Shown here piece by piece: positions 27,337 through 35,940 of a DNA stretch of 64,000 nucleotides. Both the position numbers and the translations under genes were made by a program. The DNA comes from an uncultured Collinsella sp. (GTDB taxonomy: Bacteria > Actinomycetota > Coriobacteriia > Coriobacteriales > Coriobacteriaceae), in NCBI GenBank assembly GCA_958353395.1, contig CATWSG010000009.1, positions 4,753 through 68,752 of the forward strand. Reading direction: 5' to 3'. Position 1 is the stretch's first letter; the number at the start of each line of letters is the position of its first letter. A model generated the notes under the pieces. The model worked only from the letters and a program-made list of their open reading frames with translations. It was not told the DNA's origin and did not search any database.

Positions 27337-27434
27337 GCGCCCGCCAGAGCGGCAATCTGCCTTTCAATCGTCGGACATGACCGCCAGGTCAATGCCCTCC
27401 TCTTTCAAGGCACCTTGCTCGCTCTGGCGGGCGC
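27337..27434. repeat. 15-bp inverted repeat with 68-nt loop
   Basis: GCGCCCGCCAGAGCG (27337-27351) is exactly mirrored at 27420-27434. The long loop and the missing T-tract argue against a simple terminator. It fills the gap between the NadE-like gene and ruvC. Confidence 0.6.
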
Positions 27435-27569
27435 TCGCTTGCGTATCTCAACCTACAATTCGATCTCGGCTGACTTATAGGGCTAGCGTTGTGTTATTCT
27501 AGAACAGACGTTCGTGAATGATGCGTGGGGCCTTGTCTTGCGCTGTGCTTGTGGCGAGGGGAGGTCGGT

Positions 27570-28091
27570 TTGGTTATCTTGGGCATTGACCCCGGTTTGG
27601 CTCATACGGGTTGGGGGATTATCGAGGAGCGGCGTGGCGAGGTTCGCTGCCGTGCCTATGGCTGCATCGAGACCAGTGCCGGAAGTCCGCTCGCGGTGCG
27701 CCTGTCGCATATCGCCCATGACCTTAAGGATGTCGTTGAGCGTTATCGACCCGACACGGCTGCTGTCGAGAGCATCTACTTTGGCGCCAACGTTCGTTCG
27801 GCCATCCCCACGGCGCATGCCCGCGGTGCTGCACTCGTCGCACTTTCGGAATGCGCGCTCGAGATTGGCGAGTACACGCCCATGCAGATCAAACAGGCTG
27901 TGGTGGGCACTGGCGCCGCGGACAAGCGGCAGGTCGCCTACATGGTACGCACACTCACACAGCTCGATCACGACCCGCATCCCGACCATGCCGCCGATGC
28001 CCTGGCCTGCGCCATCTGCCACGTAAACCTCAGCCGCACCCGCGCCCTCACCGGTGGCGAGTTCTATCAACAGAGAGGAACCGGATACTGA
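27570..28091 (+). CDS. ruvC: Crossover junction endodeoxyribonuclease RuvC
   Basis: A 173-residue Holliday-junction resolvase, acting as a dimer with RuvAB. Catalytic acids are visible: D7 in ILGIDPGLAHTGWG, Glu in AVESIYFGANVRS, and the Asp pair in HPDHAADALACA. The start is a TTG at 27570 (read as Met, then VILGIDPG), because GGGGAGG lies six bases before it and starting there gives the family's usual length; upstream starts add residues no RuvC has. The stop overlaps the ruvA ATG by one base (TGATG), so ruvC-ruvA-ruvB form one translationally coupled unit. Confidence 0.93.
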   Translation: MVILGIDPGLAHTGWGIIEERRGEVRCRAYGCIETSAGSPLAVRLSHIAHDLKDVVERYRPDTAAVESIYFGANVRSAIPTAHARGAALVALSECALEIGEYTPMQIKQAVVGTGAADKRQVAYMVRTLTQLDHDPHPDHAADALACAICHVNLSRTRALTGGEFYQQRGTGY

Positions 28092-28711
28092 TGATTTCCC
28101 AGCTTCACGGAACGCTTGTCGAGGCCACGATGAGCTCTGCTGTCGTCGATGTGTCGGGCGTTGGCTTTGAGCTCGGCATCTCGGGCAGCACTGCGGCCAC
28201 GTTGCCGACGCCCGGTGGCGAGGTCTGCCTCTACACGCGTATGCAGGTGCGCGAGGACGCCATGACACTTTTCGGTTTTTCCTCAAAGGATGAGCGCATG
28301 ATGTTCGACCGGCTCGTGTCCGTTTCGGGCGTTGGCCCGCGCCTGGCGCTTGCCGTGCTTTCCACCTATACCGTGGGGCAGCTGTATTCGCTGGTGATGG
28401 CCGAGGATGACAAGGGCATGGCCAAGGTACCCGGTGTGGGCAAAAAGACAGCTCAGCGCCTGATCCTGGAACTCAAGAGCACCTTTGCCAAGGATAAGGG
28501 CTTTGTGCCGATCGACGTGATTCCCGGACAGGTTGCGATGCCCGTGCCCGCTGCCGCTCCCTCGGTGATCGATGATGCCCGTGCGGCGCTCCTTTCCATG
28601 GGCTTTAGCCCGCAGGAGACCGATGTTGCCCTGAGCGGGTATGATGGGCAGAATATGCGTGTCGAGGATCTGCTCGGCGCGGCGCTTAAGCGACTCGGAA
28701 TGGATGCGTGA
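28091..28711 (+). CDS. ruvA: Holliday junction branch-migration protein RuvA
   Basis: A 206-residue four-way-junction-binding protein. Domain I is an OB fold (MISQLHGTLVEA, VDVSGVGFELGIS), domain II has two helix-hairpin-helix motifs (LVSVSGVGPRLALAVLS and MAKVPGVGKKTAQRLIL), and domain III (residues 155-206, DDARAALLSMGFSPQE) contacts RuvB. The ATG overlaps the ruvC stop and its own stop overlaps the ruvB ATG, giving coupled translation on both sides. The length is normal. Confidence 0.95.
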   Translation: MISQLHGTLVEATMSSAVVDVSGVGFELGISGSTAATLPTPGGEVCLYTRMQVREDAMTLFGFSSKDERMMFDRLVSVSGVGPRLALAVLSTYTVGQLYSLVMAEDDKGMAKVPGVGKKTAQRLILELKSTFAKDKGFVPIDVIPGQVAMPVPAAAPSVIDDARAALLSMGFSPQETDVALSGYDGQNMRVEDLLGAALKRLGMDA

Positions 28712-29778
28712 TGTGGGAAGCCGATGACTCTCAGGACTTGTGGGCGACGCCCGGTAACTCGCCGGCGGCATCCATGGCGCACGGCGAGCGCATGGTGGGC
28801 TCGGAGCTGACGGCCGAGGATCTCGATGTCGACCGCACTTTGCGCCCTCAGCGCCTGGACGATTACTGCGGCCAGGAGCACATCAAGCAGAGCCTGCGCG
28901 TGTTGATCGAAGCGGCGCAGAGCCGTGGCGAGACGCTCGACCACGTGATCTTCTCGGGTCCTCCGGGCCTGGGCAAGACCACGCTGGCCACCGTTATCGC
29001 CAACGAGCTGGGCGCTCAGATCAAGACCACGAGTGGCCCTGCCATCGCGCGCACGGGCGACCTGGCGGCCATCCTTACTAACTTGCAGCCGGGCGATGTG
29101 CTGTTTATCGACGAGATCCACCGCCTCAACCGTTCGGTCGAGGAGGTCCTGTACCCCGCGATGGAGGACTTTGCCCTCGATATCGTGATTGGCAAGGGTC
29201 CGGCGGCGCGCTCGATTCGCCTGGATATCCCCAAGTTTACGCTGGTGGCGGCAACGACCCGCTCAGGCATGTTGACCGGCCCGTTGCGCGACCGCTTTGG
29301 CATTTCATATCGCCTGGATTACTACACGGTCGAGGAGCTCGCGCAGATTGTGACGCGCTCGGCGACTATCCTGGGCGTGACGATCGATCATCCCAGCGCG
29401 CTCGAGATTGGCTCGCGTTCGCGCGGCACGCCACGTCTTGCCAACCGTCTGCTCAAGCGCGTGCGCGATTACGCACAGGTGCGCGGCAACGGCCCCATCG
29501 AGCTCGATATCTGTCGCCAGGCGCTCGAGTTCTTCGAGATCGACGAGCTCGGTCTGGACTGGATGGATATTCGCATTTTGGAGACGCTCGCCAAGACGTT
29601 CTCCGGTCGCGCCGTGGGACTTACGACCCTTGCCAGCGCGGTGGGCGAGGACCCGGGCACGCTCGAGGATGTCTATGAGCCCTATTTGCTGCAGTGCGGA
29701 TTGATGATTCGTACGCCGCAGGGCCGTCAGGCAACTCTCCGCACCTTTGAGCACCTGGGGATTGAACCTACCGTTTAG
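28711..29778 (+). CDS. ruvB: Holliday junction branch-migration ATPase RuvB
   Basis: A 355-residue AAA+ motor that drives branch migration as a hexamer on RuvA. The N-terminal landmark LRPQRLDDYCGQEHIK precedes Walker A GPPGLGKTTL; Walker B is LFIDEIHRLN, sensor 1 is AATTRSG, the arginine finger region is GPLRDRFGISYRLDYY, and the C-terminal winged helix ends in TPQGRQAT. ATG 28711 overlaps the ruvA stop; a GTG one codon earlier is a less likely start. The N-terminus is about 25 residues longer than the E. coli protein, which is common in actinobacteria. Confidence 0.96.
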   Translation: MWEADDSQDLWATPGNSPAASMAHGERMVGSELTAEDLDVDRTLRPQRLDDYCGQEHIKQSLRVLIEAAQSRGETLDHVIFSGPPGLGKTTLATVIANELGAQIKTTSGPAIARTGDLAAILTNLQPGDVLFIDEIHRLNRSVEEVLYPAMEDFALDIVIGKGPAARSIRLDIPKFTLVAATTRSGMLTGPLRDRFGISYRLDYYTVEELAQIVTRSATILGVTIDHPSALEIGSRSRGTPRLANRLLKRVRDYAQVRGNGPIELDICRQALEFFEIDELGLDWMDIRILETLAKTFSGRAVGLTTLASAVGEDPGTLEDVYEPYLLQCGLMIRTPQGRQATLRTFEHLGIEPTV

Positions 29779-29922
29779 GGCGTTTTGTTTTGGCGGGCTG
29801 TTGGACTATCGCTGGGCATCGGGTAAACATATCGCCGTTCATCGGTTATGGGCGTTTTACTATTGCGCGCCCGTGCTATGCTGAATTGGTCTTTTTCTCA
29901 TTCGGTAACGAAAGGACCGCCC

Positions 29923-31590
29923 ATGCCTACTGACATCGAAATCGCACGTTCTGTCACGCCGCTGCCTATTACCGAGGTGGCCAAGAACGCCGGCGTCGAC
30001 GTTAAGCACCTTATTCCGTACGGCTTCGACAAGGCTAAGGTCGACTATTCACTGCTCAACGAGCCGACTGATCACCAGGCCAAGCTCGTCCTCGTGACCG
30101 CTATCAACCCAACGCCCGCGGGCGAGGGCAAGACTACCACGACCATCGGTCTGGCCGATGGCCTGCGTCGTCGCGGTATCAAGAGCGCCGTGGCCCTGCG
30201 TGAGCCTTCGCTCGGTCCCGTCTTTGGCGTCAAGGGCGGTGCCGCTGGCGGCGGTTGGGCCCAGGTCATTCCCATGGAGGACATCAACCTGCACTTTACC
30301 GGCGACTTCCATGCCATCGGTGCTGCCAACAACCTGCTGGCCGCCATGCTCGATAACCACATCCAGCAGGGCAATCAGCTCGGTATTGACGTTAAGCGCA
30401 TCACCTGGAAGCGCGTCGTCGACATGAACGACCGTCAGCTGCGCAATGTTATCGATGGCATTGGCGGTAAGGCCCAAGGTGTGCCGCGCGAGGACGGCTT
30501 CGACATCACCGTTGCCTCCGAGGTCATGGCAATCCTGTGCCTGTCTACGAGCATCAACGACCTCAAGGAACGCTTGGGTGAGATTGTCGTCGGCTATAGC
30601 TTTGCCGGCGAGCCCGTCCGTGCCCGCGACCTCAAGGCCCAGGGTGCCATGGCCGCGTTGCTTAAGGACGCGCTTAAGCCCAACCTGGTGCAAACGCTCG
30701 AGGGCACGCCCGCGTTTGTCCACGGCGGTCCCTTCGCCAACATTGCCCACGGCTGCAACTCTATTATGGCCACGCGTATGGCGATGCGCTTTGGCGATGT
30801 TGCCATTACCGAGGCCGGCTTCGGTGCCGATCTGGGTGCCGAGAAGTTCCTCGACATCAAGTGTCGCATGACGGGCGTTCGCCCCAGCGCCGTCGTGGTC
30901 GTCGCGACCGCTCGTGCGCTTAAGTACAACGGTGGCGTCGCCAAGGCCGACCTCAACGAGGAGAACCTCGAGGCACTCAAGGCTGGCATGCCCAACTTGC
31001 TGCGTCATGTCGACAACATCCAGAACGTTTATGGTCTGCCCTGCGTGGTCGCCATCAACCGCTTCCCGACGGACACCGAGGCTGAGCTTGCACTCATCGA
31101 GTCCGAGTGCCAGAAGCTCGGCGTCAACGTTAAGCTTTCCGAGGTCTGGGCCAAGGGCGGCGAGGGCGCGCTCGAGCTGGCCGATGAGGTCATGCGTCTG
31201 ATTGAGCAGCCGAGCGAGCTCAAGTTTGCCTATGAGGACGGCGCTGATGTCGCTGATGCCCTCGAGGCCGTTGCCACCAAGGTCTACCGCGCCGACGGCG
31301 TTGACTTTACGCCGGCCGCCAAGCGCCAGCTCGCCGAGCTGCGCGAGAACGGCTTTGGCAACCTGCCGGTGTGCGTCGCCAAGACGCAGTACAGCTTTAG
31401 CGACAACGCCAAGGCCCTGGGCGCTCCCGAGAACTTCCGCATCACCGTGCGTGAGCTCAAGGTTTCCGCCGGTGCCCACTTTGTGGTCGCGCTGACCGGC
31501 AGCGTTCTGACCATGCCGGGTCTGCCCAAGGTGCCCGCGGCCGAGAACATCGACGTCGACAACGACGGCAACATCACCGGCCTGTTCTAA
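29923..31590 (+). CDS. fhs: Formate-tetrahydrofolate ligase
   Basis: A 555-residue enzyme that makes 10-formyl-tetrahydrofolate from formate, THF and ATP. The P-loop PTPAGEGKTTTTIGLADGL is near residue 60; FGVKGGAAGGGWAQVIPMEDINLHFTG is split across the active site, and GFGADLGAEKFLDIKCR follows. ATG 29923 follows GAAAGGA. Codon use is strongly biased, suggesting high expression. With folD and fchA at 41-43 kb it completes the formate-to-methylene-THF branch. Purine synthesis and formate assimilation are the likely uses; no acetyl-CoA pathway genes are seen here. A terminator follows. Confidence 0.96.
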   Translation: MPTDIEIARSVTPLPITEVAKNAGVDVKHLIPYGFDKAKVDYSLLNEPTDHQAKLVLVTAINPTPAGEGKTTTTIGLADGLRRRGIKSAVALREPSLGPVFGVKGGAAGGGWAQVIPMEDINLHFTGDFHAIGAANNLLAAMLDNHIQQGNQLGIDVKRITWKRVVDMNDRQLRNVIDGIGGKAQGVPREDGFDITVASEVMAILCLSTSINDLKERLGEIVVGYSFAGEPVRARDLKAQGAMAALLKDALKPNLVQTLEGTPAFVHGGPFANIAHGCNSIMATRMAMRFGDVAITEAGFGADLGAEKFLDIKCRMTGVRPSAVVVVATARALKYNGGVAKADLNEENLEALKAGMPNLLRHVDNIQNVYGLPCVVAINRFPTDTEAELALIESECQKLGVNVKLSEVWAKGGEGALELADEVMRLIEQPSELKFAYEDGADVADALEAVATKVYRADGVDFTPAAKRQLAELRENGFGNLPVCVAKTQYSFSDNAKALGAPENFRITVRELKVSAGAHFVVALTGSVLTMPGLPKVPAAENIDVDNDGNITGLF

Positions 31591-31615
31591 GTCTGCTGTC
31601 CATAGCTGCTTGTCC

Positions 31616-31651
31616 GCCCCGCCGTGCCCACAAGGCCCGGCGGGGCTTTTT
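31616..31651 (+). terminator. Intrinsic terminator of fhs
   Basis: A 9-bp stem GCCCCGCCG (31616-31624) with CGGCGGGGC (31638-31646) and TTTTT directly after. Confidence 0.88.
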
Positions 31652-31769
31652 GATCCTTAGGCCCGCGCATGTCTTGTAGATACCGACGGACTCTGCCCAT
31701 CATAGGCTTTTGCGCGGGTAGAATGCATGGATAACTTGAGGCTCACGCGCGACGGAAAGGAATCGTTGC

Positions 31770-32762
31770 ATGGATCAGGACAAGACAACCGTGATGGGCG
31801 GCTACGGTTCCGCGCAGGCTGGCGATAGCGCCGATGCGACCCGCGTTGTTCCCAACCCCGGTTATGCCGACCCCGCCGCGACGCAGCCTTCTGCCGAGCC
31901 CACCCGGGTTATGGGCTATGGCGACACGGCGCAGGATTCTTACGCTGCATCTTCGCAAGGCCCCTATGGCAACGCAGCTCCGGATCCGTTTGATTACACG
32001 CCGCAGGATTCTTATGCTGCCTCGACGCCGAATCCCTATGACAACCTGCCGCAGAATCCCATTCCGCAGCCTCAGCAGACGACGTATATGCCTCGCACGG
32101 CGCAGCCTCGCTACGAGTCGCGCGAGCCGTATCGCGAGTACCCCAAGTCGATTCCGCAATATAGCGAAGACGAGGAGAAGAGGCCGTCGCGTTCGTCGAG
32201 CGTGATCAAGAAGATCCTCATCGTGCTGGCGATTTTCTTTGCGCTGTCGGTTGTGTTTGCCATCGTGTCGGGCATGCTCAACAAGCGGGGGAGCTCAACG
32301 GCCGATACCGCTGCCGAGCAAACCGAGTCCGCCTCGTCTAGCACCGTCGATCTGAGCGATATCCCGGGGCAGTATTGGTCCAACGCCAAGAAGCTTCTCA
32401 AGTCGCGCGGCGCCGATCTTTCGAATGCCGTGGTCCTGACTGATGATGGCTCAACGCCCGTCGTCGATGCCAACTGGGTCGTTACTTCTGCCTACTATAA
32501 CGACAGCGGCAACCTCGAAATTCAGCTCACGCACAAGGACGGCTCGTCGGGCAACGCGTCCGGCGACCAGGGCGGCGCGGACAGCTCGAGTTCCAATACG
32601 CTGGAGGACTTGAGCAACAAGGCGCAGGAGTTGGGAGACAAGGCGCAAGAGCTGGGCGACACGGCACAAAACCTGGGCGATACCGCGCAGAACTTGGGCG
32701 GCTTGGCGACGGATGCCTGGAACGCCCTGCAAAACGGCATCTCGGGCGCGCAGGGAAACTAG
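31770..32762 (+). CDS. Membrane-anchored protein of unknown function with heptad tail
   Basis: A 330-residue protein I do not recognise. Residues 1-140 are Pro/Tyr/Gln/Ala-rich with repeated DSYAAS-type and PYxN units and are probably disordered and cytoplasmic. A basic stretch and one membrane helix (IKKILIVLAIFFALSVVFAI, about 146-165) follow. The outside part has a small compact domain (AKKLLKSRGADLSNAVVLTD to NLEIQLTH, about 205-255), similar in style to PASTA-like extracytoplasmic domains, then a Ser/Gly linker and seven-residue repeats (AQELGDK, AQELGDT, AQNLGDT, AQNLGG) that should form an amphipathic helix. ATG 31770 follows GGAAAGGA. It is monocistronic. A sensing or envelope role is only a guess. 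Confidence 0.7.
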   Translation: MDQDKTTVMGGYGSAQAGDSADATRVVPNPGYADPAATQPSAEPTRVMGYGDTAQDSYAASSQGPYGNAAPDPFDYTPQDSYAASTPNPYDNLPQNPIPQPQQTTYMPRTAQPRYESREPYREYPKSIPQYSEDEEKRPSRSSSVIKKILIVLAIFFALSVVFAIVSGMLNKRGSSTADTAAEQTESASSSTVDLSDIPGQYWSNAKKLLKSRGADLSNAVVLTDDGSTPVVDANWVVTSAYYNDSGNLEIQLTHKDGSSGNASGDQGGADSSSSNTLEDLSNKAQELGDKAQELGDTAQNLGDTAQNLGGLATDAWNALQNGISGAQGN

Positions 32763-32774
32763 CTGTTAAGCAGG

Positions 32775-33956
32775 CTACAACTGCTCGGCCGGACGCTCGG
32801 GCGAGCTAAAGCCCGAATCAAACGTGACGACGCATGAGGCATCGGGTCGGCGCTCGTGCACGATGCGCGTGACGAGCTCCAGCAGCTCCTCGTCGGATAT
32901 GTCAAAGCCGTCGGGACGCACCAGGTCAAACGAAACGAACCCGTCGTGCTCGTGCAGGTCGTGGATGGAGAGCGCGGGATCGATCTGCATGACGCCGCGC
33001 TTGACCCAGCTGCGCAGGTCGTCGCTGGTGGTGGCGATGGGGTCGCAGTGCAGCGTGATATCGATGCCCATTTGGCGCTTGATGTCGTGCTCGATGGTGT
33101 CCAAAATCTCGTGGTGCTCAAATGCGTCGCCCTCGCCGGGCATCTCCACGTGGGCGCTGGCAAACTGACGACCGGGGCCGTAGTCGTGCACCATCAGGTC
33201 GTGTGTGCCCAAGACCTGCGGATAGGACATGATCTTATCGCGGATTGCCTGGACGAGCTTGGGGTCGGGCGCTTGCCCCAGCAATGGGCTGATGGCGTCG
33301 CGCACTAGGCCCATGCCGCTGATGCAGATGAAGATGCCCACACCCAGGCCTGCCCAGCCATCGAGGTCAAAGCCGGTCGTCTGCGAAATAAGCGCCGCCA
33401 CCAAGACCGAGCCCGAGGTGATGACGTCGTTTTTGGAGTCCTGCGCCGTGGCGATGAGCGTTTCGGAATCGATGCGGTTACCCAGCGTGCGGTTGAACGC
33501 GGCCATCCAGAGCTTTACGAGCATGGACGTAGCCAGTGCCGCAAGGGAAATGAACGTGTAAGCGGTGGGGGAAGGCTTGATGATCTTGGTGACCGACTCG
33601 AGGATCAGGTTGATGCCGACGGCGCAAACCAGGACGGCGACGAACAGGCCGGCTAGGTACTCATAGCGGCCGTGACCATAGGGGTGGCCTTCGTCTGCCG
33701 GGCGGCTGGCAAGGCGGAACCCGAGCAGGCTCACGATGTTGCTCGAGGCATCGGAGAGGTTGTTGAAAGCGTCGGCGATGAGGGAGACGGAGCCGGCGAG
33801 CAGGCCCGCGATGCCCTTGGCCAGGCACAGGGTGATGTTGAGTCCAATGCAGATGAGGCTTGCGGTAAAACCCGCGTTGGTGCGGCAAGATGCATCGACC
33901 GGCTCGTCCTCGCTGCCGGGAACAAGCGTATGTACCAGCCGATTTACAAATAGCAT
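32775..33956 (-). CDS. Cation diffusion facilitator family transporter
   Basis: A 393-residue CDF metal-efflux protein. Six membrane helices (residues ~25-220) carry the metal site in IADAFNNLSDASSN (helix 2) and AQDSKNDVITS (helix 5); the family mark HPYGHGRYEYLAGL lies between helices 2 and 3. The cytoplasmic C-terminal domain is unusually long (about 180 residues) and rich in His/Asp (HDLMVHDYGPG, FEHHEILDTIEHDIK), resembling a duplicated or extended regulatory domain. The DxxxN/D pattern suggests Mn or Fe rather than Zn alone, but this is inference. The start at 33956 (MLFVNRL) has GAGGA at eight bases; longer versions lack one. It is convergent with the preceding gene, with a 12-bp gap. 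Confidence 0.85.
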   Translation of the reverse strand: MLFVNRLVHTLVPGSEDEPVDASCRTNAGFTASLICIGLNITLCLAKGIAGLLAGSVSLIADAFNNLSDASSNIVSLLGFRLASRPADEGHPYGHGRYEYLAGLFVAVLVCAVGINLILESVTKIIKPSPTAYTFISLAALATSMLVKLWMAAFNRTLGNRIDSETLIATAQDSKNDVITSGSVLVAALISQTTGFDLDGWAGLGVGIFICISGMGLVRDAISPLLGQAPDPKLVQAIRDKIMSYPQVLGTHDLMVHDYGPGRQFASAHVEMPGEGDAFEHHEILDTIEHDIKRQMGIDITLHCDPIATTSDDLRSWVKRGVMQIDPALSIHDLHEHDGFVSFDLVRPDGFDISDEELLELVTRIVHERRPDASCVVTFDSGFSSPERPAEQL

Positions 33957-34174
33957 AGCGGTCGTCCTCACAATCATGTTTAAGGGGATAGTGTAGCTCG
34001 CGCGGGGGCGCCGTGCACCGATGCTCAGAAAATGCAGCAATAGTCTGCCGGTGCTAACGAGCGAGCCTTCTCGTCTGCCTGGGTGGTCCATTTTGGGCCA
34101 CATGGGTATGGGCATGTGCCTGTTTGATCGACATACTTAATGCCGACAGCCCCTGTGCAAAGGAGGACGTTTCC

Positions 34175-35512
34175 ATGGACGAGATGTTTGCCATTAAATG
34201 TCAAAACTGCGGCGGCCCTATGTACACACACCAAGCTAAGCGCAGCTTTGAGTGCGCTTATTGCGGTGCGGTCATTCCGTGGCAGGCGGACGCCGGAGAG
34301 CCCAAGAGCGCTTTGGGCATTCGCCATACGCCGTTGACGGTGGTGGATGGACTGCTCAAGCTCACGCATGTGTCGCAACTCGAGCGCCCGGAGGACCCGG
34401 ACTGGTATTTCTTCAATTCGCACTGGCGCAATCAGTCGGTCCTGGAACATCTGCTGTGGGAGGATCGCGGCACGGCGCAAGAGTTCCAAGAGGCTACGCA
34501 TGTGAGCATTCCTTGCCCCTTCTGCGGAGCGTCCTTTGAGGGCGAGTCAACGCAGCGTGTGTTTGAGTGCCCGTCCTGCGGCAACAAGATCGGCATTGCC
34601 GACCTGCTCAAGCCCGGTACCTTCAGCAAGCGTCTGACCATGGGCGTGGGTGCAGAGTATGTGCCGGAGCAGGGCATTCCCTGCGAAATCTCGCCGCAGC
34701 AGGCACGTGCCAACGCACTGCAGCTGGTGCGCCAGTACCCCGACGCCTTTGCCGGGCACGACGTGGAAGATGCGATCCAAAACGACATGATGCTCTTCTA
34801 TTTCCCCATGGCGCTGGCGGACCTGCGCATGATGGCGTCCTTCCCGGTCAAGGGCCTGAGCAAGGAGACCCTGGTGTACTACGAGGTGCTCGACTGGGCG
34901 TATCCCAGGGCAAACTACCTGGACGTTCGCCTCCTGGGCATTTTGGAGCCGTGGGACTTTGCCAAGGTCGGTCCGTTCGATCCCGCCATGCAGGAAGGCG
35001 ACTTTCGCGTCGTCTCCGTCGATGCGTCTACCAAGGACCAGGTGGTCATTGATAAGCTGGCGCTCGACGTTGCGGGCAACGACGCCGAGGCTGTACTGGG
35101 GCTCAATAAAAAGAGCATCCGCACCTGGGCGCGCAAGGCCCGCAAGCACAAGGACGGCCTAGTTATGGTGCCGGTGTACTTTGTCGACCGTCCGGCAACG
35201 GATAGCCGCGACGGCGAGCAGGTGCGCATCGCCGTAAACGGCCAGACGGGCCGCGCGGCCGCGGTGGTGTTTAGCGACAAGCGCGAGACGCATATTGTGG
35301 CGCCGCTCAGCCCGAGTCTGCATCTGTCCGGTGAGAGCACCGTGCACGCCACGCCCGTCGAGGTCAAATATGTTAAATCGCCGTTCCTGTACCAGATCGT
35401 GCGCCGTGGAGGCGGCGAGCAACCGCGCCAGGTTGCAGCCGCCGTCGAGGGTTCCTACCGAGAGGAGAAGCCCAAACGTCGCGGCCTGCTGGGTGCGCTA
35501 TTTGGGAAGTAG
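34175..35512 (+). CDS. Protein with two zinc ribbons, unknown function
   Basis: A 445-residue cytosolic protein. Two four-cysteine zinc ribbons start it: CQNCGG...CAYCG (about residues 9-30) and CPFCGAS...CPSCG (about 112-132). The rest (KTKTLVYYEVLDW-like, YVKSPFLYQIVRRGG) resembles the large zinc-ribbon proteins with a TFIIB-type finger found in actinobacteria, which have no known role. The C-terminus is a short basic/hydrophobic tail (KPKRRGLLGALFGK) that might touch membrane. AAGGAGG at 34160 sets ATG 34175. It stands alone, divergent from the CDF gene. Confidence 0.7.
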   Translation: MDEMFAIKCQNCGGPMYTHQAKRSFECAYCGAVIPWQADAGEPKSALGIRHTPLTVVDGLLKLTHVSQLERPEDPDWYFFNSHWRNQSVLEHLLWEDRGTAQEFQEATHVSIPCPFCGASFEGESTQRVFECPSCGNKIGIADLLKPGTFSKRLTMGVGAEYVPEQGIPCEISPQQARANALQLVRQYPDAFAGHDVEDAIQNDMMLFYFPMALADLRMMASFPVKGLSKETLVYYEVLDWAYPRANYLDVRLLGILEPWDFAKVGPFDPAMQEGDFRVVSVDASTKDQVVIDKLALDVAGNDAEAVLGLNKKSIRTWARKARKHKDGLVMVPVYFVDRPATDSRDGEQVRIAVNGQTGRAAAVVFSDKRETHIVAPLSPSLHLSGESTVHATPVEVKYVKSPFLYQIVRRGGGEQPRQVAAAVEGSYREEKPKRRGLLGALFGK

Positions 35513-35665
35513 GGGAGCGGTGCCGGTTGGCACCGTAACGTGATGGCCGGGGGTATGGGGCGGCTCTCAGGAGTGCGGGCTGCCGTCTGATTGTTTGAGG
35601 GTGCCAGATGTAAATAAACAGTGGAGCGGCTGCAAAAGAGCTGCCTCACTGGGTAAAATCAGGGT

Positions 35666-35759
35666 GTGCGGCGGAACCCGCTCCTCAGTCGGTCAACTTT
35701 GGAAGCGCGGGCAACGCAGGCGCTATCGTCTAAAGGGCCGGCTGCAACCGGCCCTTTTC
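35666..35759 (+). ncRNA. Candidate small RNA (about 95 nt)
   Basis: A -10 box TAAAAT (35654-35659) with a weak -35 TGCAAA (35631-35636) at 17 bp precedes about 95 bases that end in a strong terminator. That terminator is a 10-bp stem, AAAGGGCCGG with its inverse, and CTTTTCT. No open frame with a ribosome site is inside. I do not recognise an RNA family. Confidence 0.3.
35732..35759 (+). terminator. Strong intrinsic terminator
   Basis: AAAGGGCCGG (35732-35741), a 6-nt loop, CCGGCCCTTT and a T-rich end. It is too far (220 bp) from the zinc-ribbon gene to be its only terminator, which is why a separate transcript is suspected. Confidence 0.75.
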
Positions 35760-35870
35760 TGTGGCAGCCAATGAACCCACATCAGACGAAGGCCGCGTCT
35801 TTGCCTGTCAGGTCACGCTCGCCAGCCACGGCTAGAATGTCGTTGCCGGCGTCCATGACCGGTATTGTTT

Positions 35871-35940
35871 CGTAGCAGCCGTCGCAACCGCGAGTGCGCC
35901 TGCGACGGCTGCGATGGTTTCGGTCGCAACGTGCTGCTAC
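35871..35940. repeat. Nested inverted repeat at the 3' end of the YhcG-type gene
   Basis: GCAGCCGTCGCA (35875-35886) pairs with TGCGACGGCTGC (35901-35912). An outer TAGCAGC/GCTGCTA pair (35873-35879 with 35933-35939) encloses it and overlaps the stop codon of the minus-strand gene. Confidence 0.6.

Larger units (their letters stand above)
35513..35936. other. Intergenic region: possible small RNA and nested palindromes
   Basis: No convincing protein gene lies in these 424 bp. A small hairpin (GGTGCC/GGCACC) sits at about 35520. A possible small RNA with its own promoter and terminator spans roughly 35666-35759. Nested inverted repeats run from 35871 into the 3' end of the next gene. Confidence 0.6.

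Noticed and set aside
35666..35875. A 69-codon plus-strand frame
   Set aside because: No ribosome site, it reads through the strong terminator at 35732-35759, and its composition is random.
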